Assembly (NCBI GenBank): GCA_004557035.1
Contig: SFFB01000015.1
Location: 1 to 59,761, forward strand
Length of the DNA: 59,761 nt
Source of the DNA: Bacteroidales bacterium
GTDB taxonomy: Bacteria > Bacteroidota > Bacteroidia > Bacteroidales > Bacteroidaceae
Reading direction: 5' to 3'
Part shown: in pieces, positions 25,614-35,494 of the stretch
Numbering within the stretch: the first letter of the stretch is position 1
How the letters are laid out: each line of letters starts with the position of its first letter
The notes under the pieces: generated by a model
The model's database searches: none
Told to the model about the DNA's origin: nothing
Seen by the model: the letters and a program-made list of their open reading frames with translations, nothing else
Program-made: the position numbers and the translations under genes

Positions 25614-26423
25614 ATGAACCTCCCTTATGCCTACAGACTCGACGCCGTCACCACGGGCTATCGCGCCGGACGCACACCGTGCGTGGTGTCGCGCAGCCTG
25701 TCGGCCGAGCTCAAGACGGGACGGCTCACGGCCCTTATCGGAGCCAACGGCACAGGCAAGTCGACTCTGTTGCGCACTATGGCAGGTTTTCAGCCGCCGC
25801 TCGGCGGTTCGCTGACGCTCTACGGCAGGCCGCTCCCGACCTATTCAGCCCGACGGCTGGCCCGGCAAGTGGCCGTGGTCACCTCGGCAAGGCCCGTGGT
25901 GAGCGGTTTGACGGTGGCGGAAGTAACAGCCCTGGGGCGTATGCCCTACACCGGACTCACCGGCCGCCTGTCTGCCACCGACCGCGAGGCGGTGGAGCGG
26001 GCACTGACACAAGCCGGGGCCACCCATCTGGCCGGCCGCGACTTTGCCGGACTGAGCGACGGCGAGCGAGCCAGGGTGATGATGGCACGCGCACTGGCGG
26101 CCGAGACGCCGGTGGTGTTGCTCGACGAACCCACAGCCTTTCTCGACCTCGGGGCTGCGGCCCACGTCTGGTCGCTCCTTGCCGAAATCACACGCGACGG
26201 CTCACGCACGGTTTTGCTCTCGACCCACGACATCGAGACAGCCCTCCAATTGGCCGACGAAATCTGGCTGCTCACCGCCGAAGGCCTCAGCGTGGGCACA
26301 CCCGCCGCTCTCGTCGAAGCGGGTGAGGTGGAAAAAGCTTTTGCCACGACCGAATTGGCTTTTGATGCCGTCTCCCGCCGCTTTTCGTTGGCCGGTTTGA
26401 CCGGAAACAGGGCCCAACGGTAA
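25614..26423 (+). CDS. ABC transporter ATP-binding protein (FecE/BtuD type)
   Basis: A 269-residue ATPase with Walker A (GANGTGKST near residue 45), signature motif LSDGERAR (about residue 147), Walker B VVLLDEPTAF and the switch histidine in LSTHD. It groups by pattern with iron-siderophore/vitamin B12 import ATPases. No permease or binding-protein gene is adjacent, so its partner must be elsewhere. It is the first gene of a long plus-strand run, 68 bases before topB. Confidence 0.83.
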   Translation: MNLPYAYRLDAVTTGYRAGRTPCVVSRSLSAELKTGRLTALIGANGTGKSTLLRTMAGFQPPLGGSLTLYGRPLPTYSARRLARQVAVVTSARPVVSGLTVAEVTALGRMPYTGLTGRLSATDREAVERALTQAGATHLAGRDFAGLSDGERARVMMARALAAETPVVLLDEPTAFLDLGAAAHVWSLLAEITRDGSRTVLLSTHDIETALQLADEIWLLTAEGLSVGTPAALVEAGEVEKAFATTELAFDAVSRRFSLAGLTGNRAQR

Positions 26424-26491
26424 CCCCAAGGCCGGTTGTTCTTTTTCATCCCCAACTTTCACATTCCAAGACCTTATTCTCTCTTCACCAT

Positions 26492-28594
26492 ATGATTGTC
26501 TGCATTGCCGAAAAGCCCAGTGTGGCCCGCGATATTGCCCATGTGCTCGGCGCCACCGCCAGCCACGACGGCTATATGGAGGGCAATGGCTACCAAGTGA
26601 CCTGGACGTTCGGCCATCTCTGTGAACTGAAAAATCCCGAAGACTATGCGCCCGAATGGAAACGCTGGAGCCTGGCCGCCTTACCCTTGGTGCCGCCACG
26701 ATTCGGCATACGGCTCAAAGCAGACAAAGGCGTGGCCCATCAGTTCTCAGTCATACAGCGCCTTATGCAGCAGGCTGACCGCATTATCAACTGCGGCGAT
26801 GCCGGCCAAGAGGGCGAACTCATCCAGAGATGGGTGATGCAGAAGGCCGGAGCCTCTTGTCCCGTCGACCGGCTGTGGATTTCTTCACTCACCGAAGAGT
26901 CCATACGTGAGGGTTTCGCTTCGCTCAAACCCCAGGCCGACTATCAGTCGCTCTACGAGGCCGGCCTGTGCCGCGCCATAGGCGACTGGTTGCTGGGGAT
27001 GAACGCCACGCGCCTTTTCACCATAAAATACGGCCGACAAGAACGCGGTGCGGCACCGCTCTCCATCGGCCGCGTACAGACGCCGACGCTTGCCCTCATC
27101 GTGCGTAGGCAACAAGAGATTGAAAACTTCAAGCCCGAGCCCTACTGGGTGCTCACCACGGTCTATCGCGATACGACTTTCACCGCCGTCACCGAAGACC
27201 CTACCGACGAAGACGCCACGGCCGACAAGGCCAAAGGCACCGACCGGCGACGCCGAGGCTTCACCACCGAGGCCGAAGGCCGGGCTGCGCTCGAGAAAAT
27301 AGCCGAGTCGCCTTTCACCGTCAAAGCCGTGCGACGCAAAGAGGGCACGGAGGCACCGCCACGACTCTTCGACCTCACTTCGCTGCAGGTGGAGTGTAAC
27401 AAGCGCTTCGGCTATTCGGCCGATACCACGCTGCAAATCATCCAAGCCCTTTACGAGAAAAAATACACCACATACCCGCGCGTCGACACCACCTATCTGA
27501 GTACCGACATCTATCCCAAATGCAAGGGCATCCTCAACGGCATTGCCGCCGTCTATGGCGACTTGCTCACTCCCCTGCGCGGCAAGACGCTGCTCAAGCG
27601 CACGAAGGTGTTCGACTCGTCTAAGGTGACCGACCACCACGCCATCATTCCCACCGGCGTGGCTCCGACGGCCCTGACCGACGTGGAGCGCAACGTCTAT
27701 GACTTGGTGGCGCGGCGGTTCATCGCCGTGTTTTATCCCGACTGCCGTTTCAAGCAGACCACCGTGGAGGGGGAAGCCGCCGACATACTCTTCCGCGTGG
27801 GCGGACGCCAGATTGTGGAGCCCGGATGGCGCGCCATTGCAGGACTCACGGGCAAAGACGTTTCAGACAAGCCCGAAGCCGACGGAGAGACAGAGACCAC
27901 ACTGCCGGCCTTTGAGGTGGGCGAGTCGGGACCTCATCGTCCAGACCTGGCCGAGAAAGCCACGCAGCCGCCCAAGCCCTACACCGAGGCCACCCTGCTA
28001 CGCGCCATGGAGACAGCCGGACGTATGGTCGAAGACGAAACGCTCAGAGAGGCCATGAAAGAAAACGGCATCGGCCGACCCTCAACCCGAGCCGCCATCA
28101 TTGAGACACTGTTCAAACGAGGCTATGTGGTGAAACGACGCAAAACCTTGGTGGCCACACCCACCGGCATCGAACTCATCGAACTCATACAAAACGAACT
28201 GCTCAAAAGCGCCGAGCTCACCGGACTGTGGGAGAAAAAACTGCGCCAGATAGAGCACCGCGAATATGGAGCGCAGCAATTCATCGGCGAACTTAAGACG
28301 ATGGTGACCGAAGTGGTGAACCAAGTCTTGGCCGACAACTCCGGCCGTCGCGTCACGGCTTCGGCCGTCACCGGGAAGGCAGCCCTGCCGCCCAAACTCA
28401 GAGCCGCCGCCGAGGCAGAACCTCCGGCCGAAAAGCCCAAACGCAAAGTGGTGCGCGAAGGCAGTGTCTGCCCCGAATGTGGACAAGGCCGTGTCATCAA
28501 GGGCCACTCGGCCTACGGCTGCTCCCGCTGGAGGGAGGGTTGCCGCTGGACCAAGCCTTTTCCAAAGAAAAAGTCAAAAAACACACAACAATGA
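26492..28594 (+). CDS. topB: DNA topoisomerase III
   Basis: A 700-residue type IA topoisomerase. The Toprim domain starts IVCIAEKPSVARDIA; INCGDAGQEGELIQRW holds the metal-binding acidic residues; the catalytic tyrosine is in YPRVDTTYLS at about residue 328-335. A C-terminal zinc-ribbon-like segment (CPECGQGRVIKG, then a lone CSRW and CRW) follows. It unlinks single strands, for example in recombination intermediates. Family members with this topology also occur in conjugative elements, but here it lies in a housekeeping run. Its stop overlaps the thyA start (ATGA). Confidence 0.93.
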   Translation: MIVCIAEKPSVARDIAHVLGATASHDGYMEGNGYQVTWTFGHLCELKNPEDYAPEWKRWSLAALPLVPPRFGIRLKADKGVAHQFSVIQRLMQQADRIINCGDAGQEGELIQRWVMQKAGASCPVDRLWISSLTEESIREGFASLKPQADYQSLYEAGLCRAIGDWLLGMNATRLFTIKYGRQERGAAPLSIGRVQTPTLALIVRRQQEIENFKPEPYWVLTTVYRDTTFTAVTEDPTDEDATADKAKGTDRRRRGFTTEAEGRAALEKIAESPFTVKAVRRKEGTEAPPRLFDLTSLQVECNKRFGYSADTTLQIIQALYEKKYTTYPRVDTTYLSTDIYPKCKGILNGIAAVYGDLLTPLRGKTLLKRTKVFDSSKVTDHHAIIPTGVAPTALTDVERNVYDLVARRFIAVFYPDCRFKQTTVEGEAADILFRVGGRQIVEPGWRAIAGLTGKDVSDKPEADGETETTLPAFEVGESGPHRPDLAEKATQPPKPYTEATLLRAMETAGRMVEDETLREAMKENGIGRPSTRAAIIETLFKRGYVVKRRKTLVATPTGIELIELIQNELLKSAELTGLWEKKLRQIEHREYGAQQFIGELKTMVTEVVNQVLADNSGRRVTASAVTGKAALPPKLRAAAEAEPPAEKPKRKVVREGSVCPECGQGRVIKGHSAYGCSRWREGCRWTKPFPKKKSKNTQQ

Positions 28595-29385
28595 AACAAT
28601 ATCTCGACCTGCTGCAAAAGATACTCGACGAGGGTACCGTCAAGACCGACCGTACCGGCACCGGCACGAAAAGCATTTTCGGCCATCAGATGCGCTTTGA
28701 CCTCGCCGACGGCTTCCCTTTGCTCACCACAAAAAAGCTTCATCTCAAAAGCATCATCCACGAACTGCTGTGGTTCCTCAAAGGCGACACCAACGTGAAA
28801 TATCTGCAAGACAACGGGGTGCGCATATGGAACGAATGGGCCGACGAAGACGGCAGCCTGGGCCACATCTACGGCTATCAGTGGCGCTCATGGCCCGACT
28901 ACGACGGCGGCCACATCGACCAGATTGCCGAGGTGGTGCGCCAAATCAAGGAGACACCCGACTCGCGCCGTATGATTGTGTCGGCCTGGAACGTGGCCGA
29001 CCTCTCGAAAATGAACCTGCCGCCCTGTCACCTGCTCTTCCAGTTTTATGTGGCCGACGGCCGACTGTCGCTCCAACTCTACCAGCGCTCGGCAGACACC
29101 TTCCTCGGCGTGCCGTTCAACATAGCCAGCTATGCCCTGCTGCTGCTCATGACGGCACAAGTCTGCGGCCTGCAGCCGGGTGAGTTCGTCCACACCACAG
29201 GCGACACACACCTCTATCTCAACCACCTGCCGCAGGCCCGGGAGCAACTCACACGCTCGCCGAGGCCACTGCCGCGCCTCGTGGTCAATCCCGACGTGAA
29301 AGACCTCTTTGACTTCAAGTTTGAAGACTTTCAGCTTGAAGACTACACCCCTTGGCCACACATCAAGGCCACAGTCTCTGTCTGA
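28591..29385 (+). CDS. thyA: Thymidylate synthase
   Basis: A 264-residue enzyme that methylates dUMP to dTMP with methylenetetrahydrofolate. TVKTDRTGTGTKSIFGHQMR is the N-terminal signature; the catalytic cysteine lies in LPPCHLLFQFYV (about residue 146); FNIASYALLLLMTAQV is typical too. Its ATG overlaps the topB stop by 4 bases, and folA follows 31 bases later, a common pairing because thymidylate synthase produces the dihydrofolate that DHFR recycles. Confidence 0.96.
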   Translation: MKQYLDLLQKILDEGTVKTDRTGTGTKSIFGHQMRFDLADGFPLLTTKKLHLKSIIHELLWFLKGDTNVKYLQDNGVRIWNEWADEDGSLGHIYGYQWRSWPDYDGGHIDQIAEVVRQIKETPDSRRMIVSAWNVADLSKMNLPPCHLLFQFYVADGRLSLQLYQRSADTFLGVPFNIASYALLLLMTAQVCGLQPGEFVHTTGDTHLYLNHLPQAREQLTRSPRPLPRLVVNPDVKDLFDFKFEDFQLEDYTPWPHIKATVSV

Positions 29386-29416
29386 CACATTATTCACTGA
29401 AAAAACGCCGACGCTT

Positions 29417-29917
29417 ATGCTCGCAATCATTTGTGCTTTGGCCCGCAACCGCGCCATTGGCTACAACAACAAACTGCTTTATTACCTCTCGGCCGACTTG
29501 AAGCGTTTCAAGAGCCTCACCACCGGACACACCATCATCATGGGACGGCGCACGTTTGAGTCGTTGCCCAAAGGCGCTCTGCCCAACCGGCGCAACATCG
29601 TGCTGTCACGCCGCGAGGACGCGGTGTTTGAAGGGGCCGAGATGTTTGCTTCTCTCGACGAGGCTCTGGCTGCCACCAAGCCCGACGAAGACGTGTTCAT
29701 CATTGGCGGCGAGAGCGTCTATGCCGAAGCCTTGTCTCGCGCCGACAGACTTTATCTCACACACGTCGAAGCCACTCCCGAAGCCGCCGATGCTTTTTTC
29801 CCGGAAATCAACGAGGCCGACTGGACACTCCAACAAAGCGAGCATCACGATGCCGACGAGAAAAACGTCGTGCCATTCACTTTTGCAGACTATATCAGAA
29901 AAGGAGAAAAGAGATGA
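29417..29917 (+). CDS. folA: Dihydrofolate reductase
   Basis: A 166-residue DHFR of usual length. LAIICALARNRAIGYNNKLL is the N-terminal signature, followed by IIMGRRTFESL, NIVLSRR, and VFIIGGESVYAEAL with the NADPH-binding glycines. It reduces dihydrofolate to tetrahydrofolate and is the target of trimethoprim. The ATG at 29417 follows a run of codons without similarity. It overlaps the next gene by 4 bases. Confidence 0.95.
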   Translation: MLAIICALARNRAIGYNNKLLYYLSADLKRFKSLTTGHTIIMGRRTFESLPKGALPNRRNIVLSRREDAVFEGAEMFASLDEALAATKPDEDVFIIGGESVYAEALSRADRLYLTHVEATPEAADAFFPEINEADWTLQQSEHHDADEKNVVPFTFADYIRKGEKR

Positions 29918-30927
29918 AGTATTCCGTCATTATCCCGGTGTTTAACCGTCCCGACGAGGCCGGCGAACTGCTCGAGAGTCTCACGGCGCAAACGTTCAGA
30001 GACTTTGAGGTGATTATCGTGGAAGACGGCTCCACCGTGCCGTGTGAGGATGTGGCCAAGCGCTATGCCGACAAACTCAACCTGCACTACTTTGCCAAGC
30101 CCAACTCCGGCCCCGGCCCGTCGCGCAACTACGGTGTGGAACGTGCCTCAGGCGACTACGTCCTCATCCTTGACTCCGACGTGGTTTTGCCTCCGGGCTA
30201 TCTCGCCGCCGTTGAAGCCGAACTGACCCGTCAACCCTGCGACGCCTTCGGCGGCCCCGACCGCGCACACGCCTCGTTCACACCGATGCAAAAGGCCATC
30301 AACTATGCCATGACCTCTTTCTTCACCACCGGCGGCATTCGCGGCGGCAAGAAAAAAATGGACAAGTTCTATCCCCGCTCCTTCAACATGGGCGTGAGGC
30401 GAACCACCTATGCCCAACTGGGAGGCTTTGCGCCAATGCGATTTGGCGAAGACATCGACTTTTCCACCAGAATATTCAAAGCCGGCCTTGACTGCCGCCT
30501 CTTCCCCGAGGCTTGGGTGTGGCACAAGCGCCGCACCGACTTGCGCAAGTTTTTCCGCCAGGTGCACAACTCCGGCATAGCCCGCATCCACCTGACCAAA
30601 CGCCATCCCGGCACACTCAAACTGGTCCATCTCTTGCCGGCCGTGTTTACGCTGGGCTGTTTCCTGCTCGTCGTGCTGGCTCTTGTGGCCTTGCTCGTGG
30701 GATGTCCGCACTGGTATGTGCTTTTCAGTCCCTTCGTGCTCTTTGCCCTGGTGATATTTGCCGACGCCACACGCCTCGAGCACAGTGTCGGTGTGGGTCT
30801 GCGTGCCATCGTGGCCGCCTTTGTGCAACTCTGGGGCTATGGCAGCGGCTTTTTGCGCGCTTGGTGGGTGCGGCTCGTGTTGCGCCGAGGCGAATTTGAA
30901 GCCTTCAAGAATAATTTCTACAAATAA
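29914..30927 (+). CDS. Glycosyltransferase family 2, membrane-bound
   Basis: A 337-residue protein. The N-terminal GT-A domain starts YSVIIPVFNRPDEAGELLES; IIVEDGS binds nucleotide; YVLILDSDVVLPPGYL carries the DxD motif. Two or three membrane helices follow at about 235-285, so the enzyme is anchored to the inner membrane. It probably adds a sugar to a lipid-linked surface glycan. ATGA overlap with folA; 26 bases before radC. Confidence 0.85.
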   Translation: MKYSVIIPVFNRPDEAGELLESLTAQTFRDFEVIIVEDGSTVPCEDVAKRYADKLNLHYFAKPNSGPGPSRNYGVERASGDYVLILDSDVVLPPGYLAAVEAELTRQPCDAFGGPDRAHASFTPMQKAINYAMTSFFTTGGIRGGKKKMDKFYPRSFNMGVRRTTYAQLGGFAPMRFGEDIDFSTRIFKAGLDCRLFPEAWVWHKRRTDLRKFFRQVHNSGIARIHLTKRHPGTLKLVHLLPAVFTLGCFLLVVLALVALLVGCPHWYVLFSPFVLFALVIFADATRLEHSVGVGLRAIVAAFVQLWGYGSGFLRAWWVRLVLRRGEFEAFKNNFYK

Positions 30928-30953
30928 TTGCCCCATACCTTATATTATAGTCC

Positions 30954-31640
30954 ATGACCAAGCTGGCCATAAAAGAGTGGAACCCCGAAGACCGCCCACG
31001 GGAGAAGTTGGCAGCGTTGGGCGCCGATGCCCTGACCAACGCCGAACTGCTCGCCATCCTCATCGGGTCGGGCTCTGAAAACGAGACGTCGGTTTCGCTG
31101 ATGCAGCGCGTACTGCACGATTGCGACGACAATCTGAGCAGCCTGGGCAAACTGTCGCTCCACGAACTCACCGCCTACCGCGGCATAGGACCGGCCAAGG
31201 CCATCACCATTATGGCGGCCATGGAACTGGGGCGCCGGCGTGCAGCAAGCCGACCGTCCGACCATCCGCAAATCACTTCGTCGCAGAGCATTTATGACCT
31301 GATGGCAGAGAAACTGCGCGACCTTCACACCGAAGAGTGCCACGTCATCCTGCTCAACAACGCCTTGCGCCTCATCGGCACCAAATGCGTCAGCCGAGGC
31401 GGCCTCACCGGTACGACCGTAGACGTGCGTCTTGTGCTCCGCGAGGCTCTGTTGGCCAGGGCCACTTCTATGGCGCTCTGCCATAATCATCCCTCCGGCA
31501 CCCTCAAGCCCAGTCGGGCCGATGACGAACTCACCCGGCGCGTGAGTGAGGCTGCCGCCCAAGTGGACCTCAAACTCATCGACCACCTTATCATCACAGA
31601 CGGCGCCTATTACAGCTACAACGACGAGGGCCGCCTCTGA
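30954..31640 (+). CDS. radC: RadC/JAB-domain protein
   Basis: A 228-residue protein with an N-terminal helix-hairpin-helix part (about residues 1-90, GIGPAKAITIMAAMELGRR) and a JAMM/MPN metal-binding domain with HNHPSGTLKPSRADDE near residue 176. Named for DNA repair, but its true role is unclear. It is in the middle of the operon, 31 bases before the DUF59 gene. Confidence 0.9.
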   Translation: MTKLAIKEWNPEDRPREKLAALGADALTNAELLAILIGSGSENETSVSLMQRVLHDCDDNLSSLGKLSLHELTAYRGIGPAKAITIMAAMELGRRRAASRPSDHPQITSSQSIYDLMAEKLRDLHTEECHVILLNNALRLIGTKCVSRGGLTGTTVDVRLVLREALLARATSMALCHNHPSGTLKPSRADDELTRRVSEAAAQVDLKLIDHLIITDGAYYSYNDEGRL

Positions 31641-31671
31641 TTGCACAATAAAACCACACAGACACAACCCT

Positions 31672-31992
31672 ATGACTCCCGAAGAAAAACTGAATATCGA
31701 AGAGCGCATCGTCGAAGCGCTCAAAACGGTCTACGACCCTGAAATACCAGTCGACATCTACAACCTCGGACTCATCTACCGCATCGACTTAGCCGAAGAC
31801 GGAACCCTTGACATCGACATGACACTCACAGCCCCAAACTGTCCGGCGGCCGACTTCATCGTCGAGGATGTACGTATCAAACTCGACGGACTCAAAGGCG
31901 TCAAAGAGGCGCACGTCAACCTCGTCTTTGAGCCAGAATGGGACAAAGACATGATGAGCGAGGAGGCCAAACTTGAACTCGGCTTCATGTAA
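31672..31992 (+). CDS. DUF59/MIP18-family iron-sulfur assembly factor
   Basis: A 106-residue protein with DPEIPVDIYNLGLIY near residue 22 and TAPNCPAADF with the conserved cysteine C57, matching the SufT/DUF59 family, which helps put Fe-S clusters into target proteins. The gene is free-standing, not in a suf operon. Confidence 0.87.
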   Translation: MTPEEKLNIEERIVEALKTVYDPEIPVDIYNLGLIYRIDLAEDGTLDIDMTLTAPNCPAADFIVEDVRIKLDGLKGVKEAHVNLVFEPEWDKDMMSEEAKLELGFM

Positions 31993-32060
31993 GCAGCCCA
32001 TCTCCAAAGGCCCCGACAAAGGGGCGCCTTCAATAGTCCACAGACTTACACACAGGCAGT

Positions 32061-32825
32061 ATGAAAAACATCTATTTCCTTTCTGACGCCCACCTCGGCT
32101 CTCTCGCCATTCCGCATGCCCGTATGCAGGAACGCCGATTGGCAGGTTTTCTCGACAGCATAAAACACAAGGCTCAGGCCGTCTATCTCTTGGGCGACAT
32201 CTTCGACTTCTGGCACGAATACAGCCATGTCGTGCCCAAAGGCTACACACGACTGCTCGGCAAAATAAGCGAACTCACCGACTTGGGCGTGGAGGTGCAC
32301 TTCTTCACCGGCAACCACGACCTTTGGGTGCGTGACTATTTCGAGAAGGAATGTGGCATGACCATCCATCGCCACAGCCAGACGGTCGAACTCTACGGCA
32401 AGGAGTTTTATCTGGCCCACGGCGACGGATTGGGCAGCGGTGACAGAGGCTACCGCTTCTTGCGCAGTGTGTTTCACAATCGCGTGTGTCAGTGTTTGTT
32501 TGCCTCGCTCCATCCGCGTTGGGGCATGGCCTTTGGCCTCAACTGGGCCCGCCACAGCCGCCTGAAGCGCGTCGACGGCAAAGAGCCGGAATATATGGGC
32601 GAAGACAAGGAAGAACTGGTCAAGTTTTCCAAGCATTATCTCGCCACCCATCCCAGCATCAATTTCTTCATCTTCGGTCATCGCCACATAGAACTGGACC
32701 TCATGATAGCCCGCACCTCGCGCGTGGTTATCCTTGGCGACTGGATCAGCCAATTCTCCTACGCCGTGTTTGACGGCGAAAACCTTTTCCTCGAAAACTA
32801 CATTGAAGGCGAAACACGACCGTGA
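32061..32825 (+). CDS. lpxH: UDP-2,3-diacylglucosamine diphosphatase
   Basis: A 254-residue metallophosphoesterase with the calcineurin motifs in order: SDAHLGS, LLGDIFDFWHEY, FFTGNHDLW, AHGDGLG and FGHRH. It cuts UDP-diacylglucosamine to lipid X in lipid A synthesis at the inner membrane. The LxxH length and the order of motifs fit LpxH. It is 68 bases after the DUF59 gene and 33 before the ABC genes. Confidence 0.88.
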   Translation: MKNIYFLSDAHLGSLAIPHARMQERRLAGFLDSIKHKAQAVYLLGDIFDFWHEYSHVVPKGYTRLLGKISELTDLGVEVHFFTGNHDLWVRDYFEKECGMTIHRHSQTVELYGKEFYLAHGDGLGSGDRGYRFLRSVFHNRVCQCLFASLHPRWGMAFGLNWARHSRLKRVDGKEPEYMGEDKEELVKFSKHYLATHPSINFFIFGHRHIELDLMIARTSRVVILGDWISQFSYAVFDGENLFLENYIEGETRP

Positions 32826-32858
32826 GTCGTTACCTTATCACATCCAAACCTATCTACT

Positions 32859-33794
32859 ATGTCAGATTATTTTTTGAGTGTCAAAGACGTGGTCAAACGC
32901 TTTGACGGCCACACGGCCCTCGACGGCGTGAGTCTCGACGTCCCCCGCGGTCGCGTCTTCGGTTTGCTCGGCCCCAACGGAGCCGGTAAAACCACCCTTA
33001 TCCGCATCATCAACCGCATCACCGCCCCCGACAGCGGCCGCGTAGTGTTCGACGGGCACGACTTCACGGCCGACGACGTCTGCCGCATAGGCTACCTGCC
33101 CGAAGAGCGCGGCCTCTATCGCAAAATGAAAGTGGGCGAACAGGCTGTCTATCTGGCCACGCTCAAGGGACTCTCGCGCCGCGAAGCCGAGCGCAGGCTC
33201 AAAGGCTGGTTTGAACGGCTCGACATCACCTCTTGGTGGAACCGCAAACTTGAAGAGCTCTCCAAAGGCATGCAGCAAAAAGTGCAGTTCGTCATCACGG
33301 CCGTCCACGAACCTCCTCTCCTTATTCTCGACGAACCTTTCTCGGGTTTTGACCCCGTCAACGCTGAACTGCTCAAACGCGAGATACTCGCCCTGCGCGA
33401 CAAAGGCACGACCGTAATTTTCTCCACCCACAACATGGCCTCTGTCGAAGAGATCTGCGACGACATCGCCCTTATCAACCACGCCCAGGTAGTGCTCTCG
33501 GGGCACGTCACCGACGTGAAAAAGCGCTTCCGCACGGGAGAGATTGAAGTCGTGGCCACCGGCGGCGTGCTCACCTCCCAACCCGAACTCTTCGACATCA
33601 CCGACACCATCGTGGGCGAAGACCAGACCACCTACAAACTGCGCAAAAAAGACCTCGACGCTTCCAACTCGCGACTCATCGCCGCCTTGGCCGACCAGGT
33701 CGAGATACGCAGTGTGGCCGAGCGCTTGCCGTCAATGCAGGAAATCTTCTTGCGCGTCACTGCCGAAGCCAAGCAAACGTCCCACAACTCCTAA
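32859..33794 (+). CDS. ABC transporter ATP-binding protein (NatA-like)
   Basis: A 311-residue ATPase with Walker A GPNGAGKTT (about residue 38), signature LSKGMQQK, Walker B LLILDEPFSGFDP and the switch histidine in FSTHNM. The last 90 residues form the extra C-terminal domain seen in NatA/CcmA-type exporters. It works with the permease encoded 12 bases downstream. The substrate is unknown; sodium export has been shown only for some relatives. Confidence 0.88.
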   Translation: MSDYFLSVKDVVKRFDGHTALDGVSLDVPRGRVFGLLGPNGAGKTTLIRIINRITAPDSGRVVFDGHDFTADDVCRIGYLPEERGLYRKMKVGEQAVYLATLKGLSRREAERRLKGWFERLDITSWWNRKLEELSKGMQQKVQFVITAVHEPPLLILDEPFSGFDPVNAELLKREILALRDKGTTVIFSTHNMASVEEICDDIALINHAQVVLSGHVTDVKKRFRTGEIEVVATGGVLTSQPELFDITDTIVGEDQTTYKLRKKDLDASNSRLIAALADQVEIRSVAERLPSMQEIFLRVTAEAKQTSHNS

Positions 33795-33806
33795 AAGCCT
33801 CCAGAC

Positions 33807-35108
33807 ATGAACAAGATATTCATCATCATTCGCCGTGAGTTTATGATGCGCATCAAGAAGAAGTCGTTCATCATTCTCACCATCCTCATGCCCTTTATCT
33901 TTGCGGCTCTCATCTTTGTGCCGCTGTGGCTCTCGTCCATCAAGAGCGGCGACCAAAAGACAGTGGCCGTCGTCGATGCCACCGGCCGCTATGCCGACTG
34001 CTTCAAAGACTCTGAGAGCTGGCACTTCAGTGTGGAAAAGGCCGACTCGCCCGAGTTCTATAAGGACGACAGCGGCATCGAGGCCGTGGTCATCATCGCT
34101 GCCGACCCCGTCAAGAACCCCACCGCCGCCTCCATCTGTGCGCCCAAACCCGTCTCGGGCGAACTTCTTGCCTATGTCAACGCCATGATTGGCGACCGCG
34201 TGAAGCGCGAGAAACTCGAAGCCTACAACGTGCCCCAACTCGAAAACATCATTCGTGACGTCGAAGCCTCCTTCAGTGTGCGTCAAGTATTACGAACGGC
34301 CGACGGCACCGATGCCGCCTCCGACACCAATGTCGCCATGGCGGCCGGCTTCGTGCTCACTTTCCTCATCTATCTCTTCGTCATGACCTATGGTGGCATG
34401 ATTATGCAAAGTGTGATTGAAGAAAAAACCAACCGCATCGTCGAACTGATGGTGTCGAGCGTGAAACCCTTCCAGCTCATGATGGGCAAAATCATTGGCG
34501 TAGCCCTCGTCGGTTTGTTCCAGATGTTGGTATGGGCCGTTATGCTGGTCGGCATCATCTTCGTTTGCAGCCAGGTGTTTGGCAGCAGTCCCGAGGCGGC
34601 CACTCCCGCTATGATGGCCGACGGAGCCTCAGCAGCCATGGCTGCCGGCAGCGAGAGTGCAGTCATCCTCTCGGCTCTGTCTCATCTGCCTTTCGGCCAG
34701 ATAGCCGTGATGTTCCTTTGCTGCTTTGTGGGTGGCTACCTGCTCTATGCTTCGTTTTTCGCCGCCGTTGGCGCCAGCATCAATTCACAAGAAGACAGCT
34801 CACAGTTCATTATGCCCGTGGTGCTCATCATGGTCTTCTCGCTCTACGCCGCCATGTACAGCATCGAAGACACCAACTCGCCTCTCGCCTTCTGGGCTTC
34901 TATGTTCCCACTCACCTCGCCCATCGTCATGATGGTGCGCATCCCATTTGGCGTGCCTCTTTGGCAAGAACTGCTCTCAGCGGCTCTTCTGCTCGGCACG
35001 TCGCTGCTCTTCATTTGGCTAAGCGGAAAGATCTATCGCGTCGGCATCCTGATGTATGGCAAGAAACCTTCCATCCGCGAGATGCTCAAATGGGTGAGAT
35101 ACAAGTAG
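33807..35108 (+). CDS. ABC-2 type permease (NatB-like)
   Basis: A 433-residue inner-membrane protein. One helix near the N-terminus (IILTILMPFIFAALIFVPLW), a large periplasmic domain of about 145 residues, then five helices starting at MAAGFVLTFLIYLFVMTYG. This is the NatB architecture. It is the last gene of the plus-strand run and ends before a terminator at 35175-35200. Confidence 0.87.
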   Translation: MNKIFIIIRREFMMRIKKKSFIILTILMPFIFAALIFVPLWLSSIKSGDQKTVAVVDATGRYADCFKDSESWHFSVEKADSPEFYKDDSGIEAVVIIAADPVKNPTAASICAPKPVSGELLAYVNAMIGDRVKREKLEAYNVPQLENIIRDVEASFSVRQVLRTADGTDAASDTNVAMAAGFVLTFLIYLFVMTYGGMIMQSVIEEKTNRIVELMVSSVKPFQLMMGKIIGVALVGLFQMLVWAVMLVGIIFVCSQVFGSSPEAATPAMMADGASAAMAAGSESAVILSALSHLPFGQIAVMFLCCFVGGYLLYASFFAAVGASINSQEDSSQFIMPVVLIMVFSLYAAMYSIEDTNSPLAFWASMFPLTSPIVMMVRIPFGVPLWQELLSAALLLGTSLLFIWLSGKIYRVGILMYGKKPSIREMLKWVRYK

Positions 35109-35153
35109 GGCGCAGCGGCCTTTTATCATTTCTCCTGATTAGCTCAAAGGCCT

Positions 35154-35203
35154 ATCTTTGAACTGAAGCAACAAGAAGAGCTCCTGAAACGGAGCTCTTC
35201 TTT
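35154..35203 (+). terminator. Terminator after the ABC exporter genes
   Basis: GAAGAGCTCC (35175-35184) and GGAGCTCTTC (35191-35200) form a perfect 10-bp stem with a TTT tail. A TATCTTTG box stands just before it (35154-35161), which gives a promoter-hairpin arrangement that also occurs at 44435. The rest of 35109-35494 carries only the TetR promoter. Confidence 0.75.
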
Positions 35204-35378
35204 GTATATCAACCAATTACCTGCAAAAAACAACAAGATTTATTTCTCGCTTAGGCAACCCGGCCATATGGCCAACACTATCGGGCCGCTTTAAAGTCGA
35301 ATAAAGTGACAGGAGCGAGTCGGTTTTCCGAAAAATCGCGCACAAATATGGGTAAGTGTGCAAATTTTGTCTCAAATG

Positions 35379-35410
35379 TTTGTCGGTGATGGTCAAAAAG
35401 CCTAACTTTG
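35379..35410 (+). promoter_or_regulatory. tetR-like gene promoter: TTTG-N20-TAACTTTG
   Basis: TTTG (35379-35382), a 20-base spacer, then TAACTTTG (35403-35410) is a perfect Bacteroidota promoter, 84 bases before the ATG at 35495. Confidence 0.72.
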
Positions 35411-35494
35411 CAGCACAAAACGTGAGTGCTGTCCCGTATACTGAAACACTATGAGATCAAAACACTCACCACACATCCACTACGCTCAACGCTT

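Noticed and set aside
26492..28594. topB as a sign of a conjugative element
   Set aside because: No relaxase, tra genes, integrase or attachment repeats; the gene overlaps thyA in a housekeeping run.
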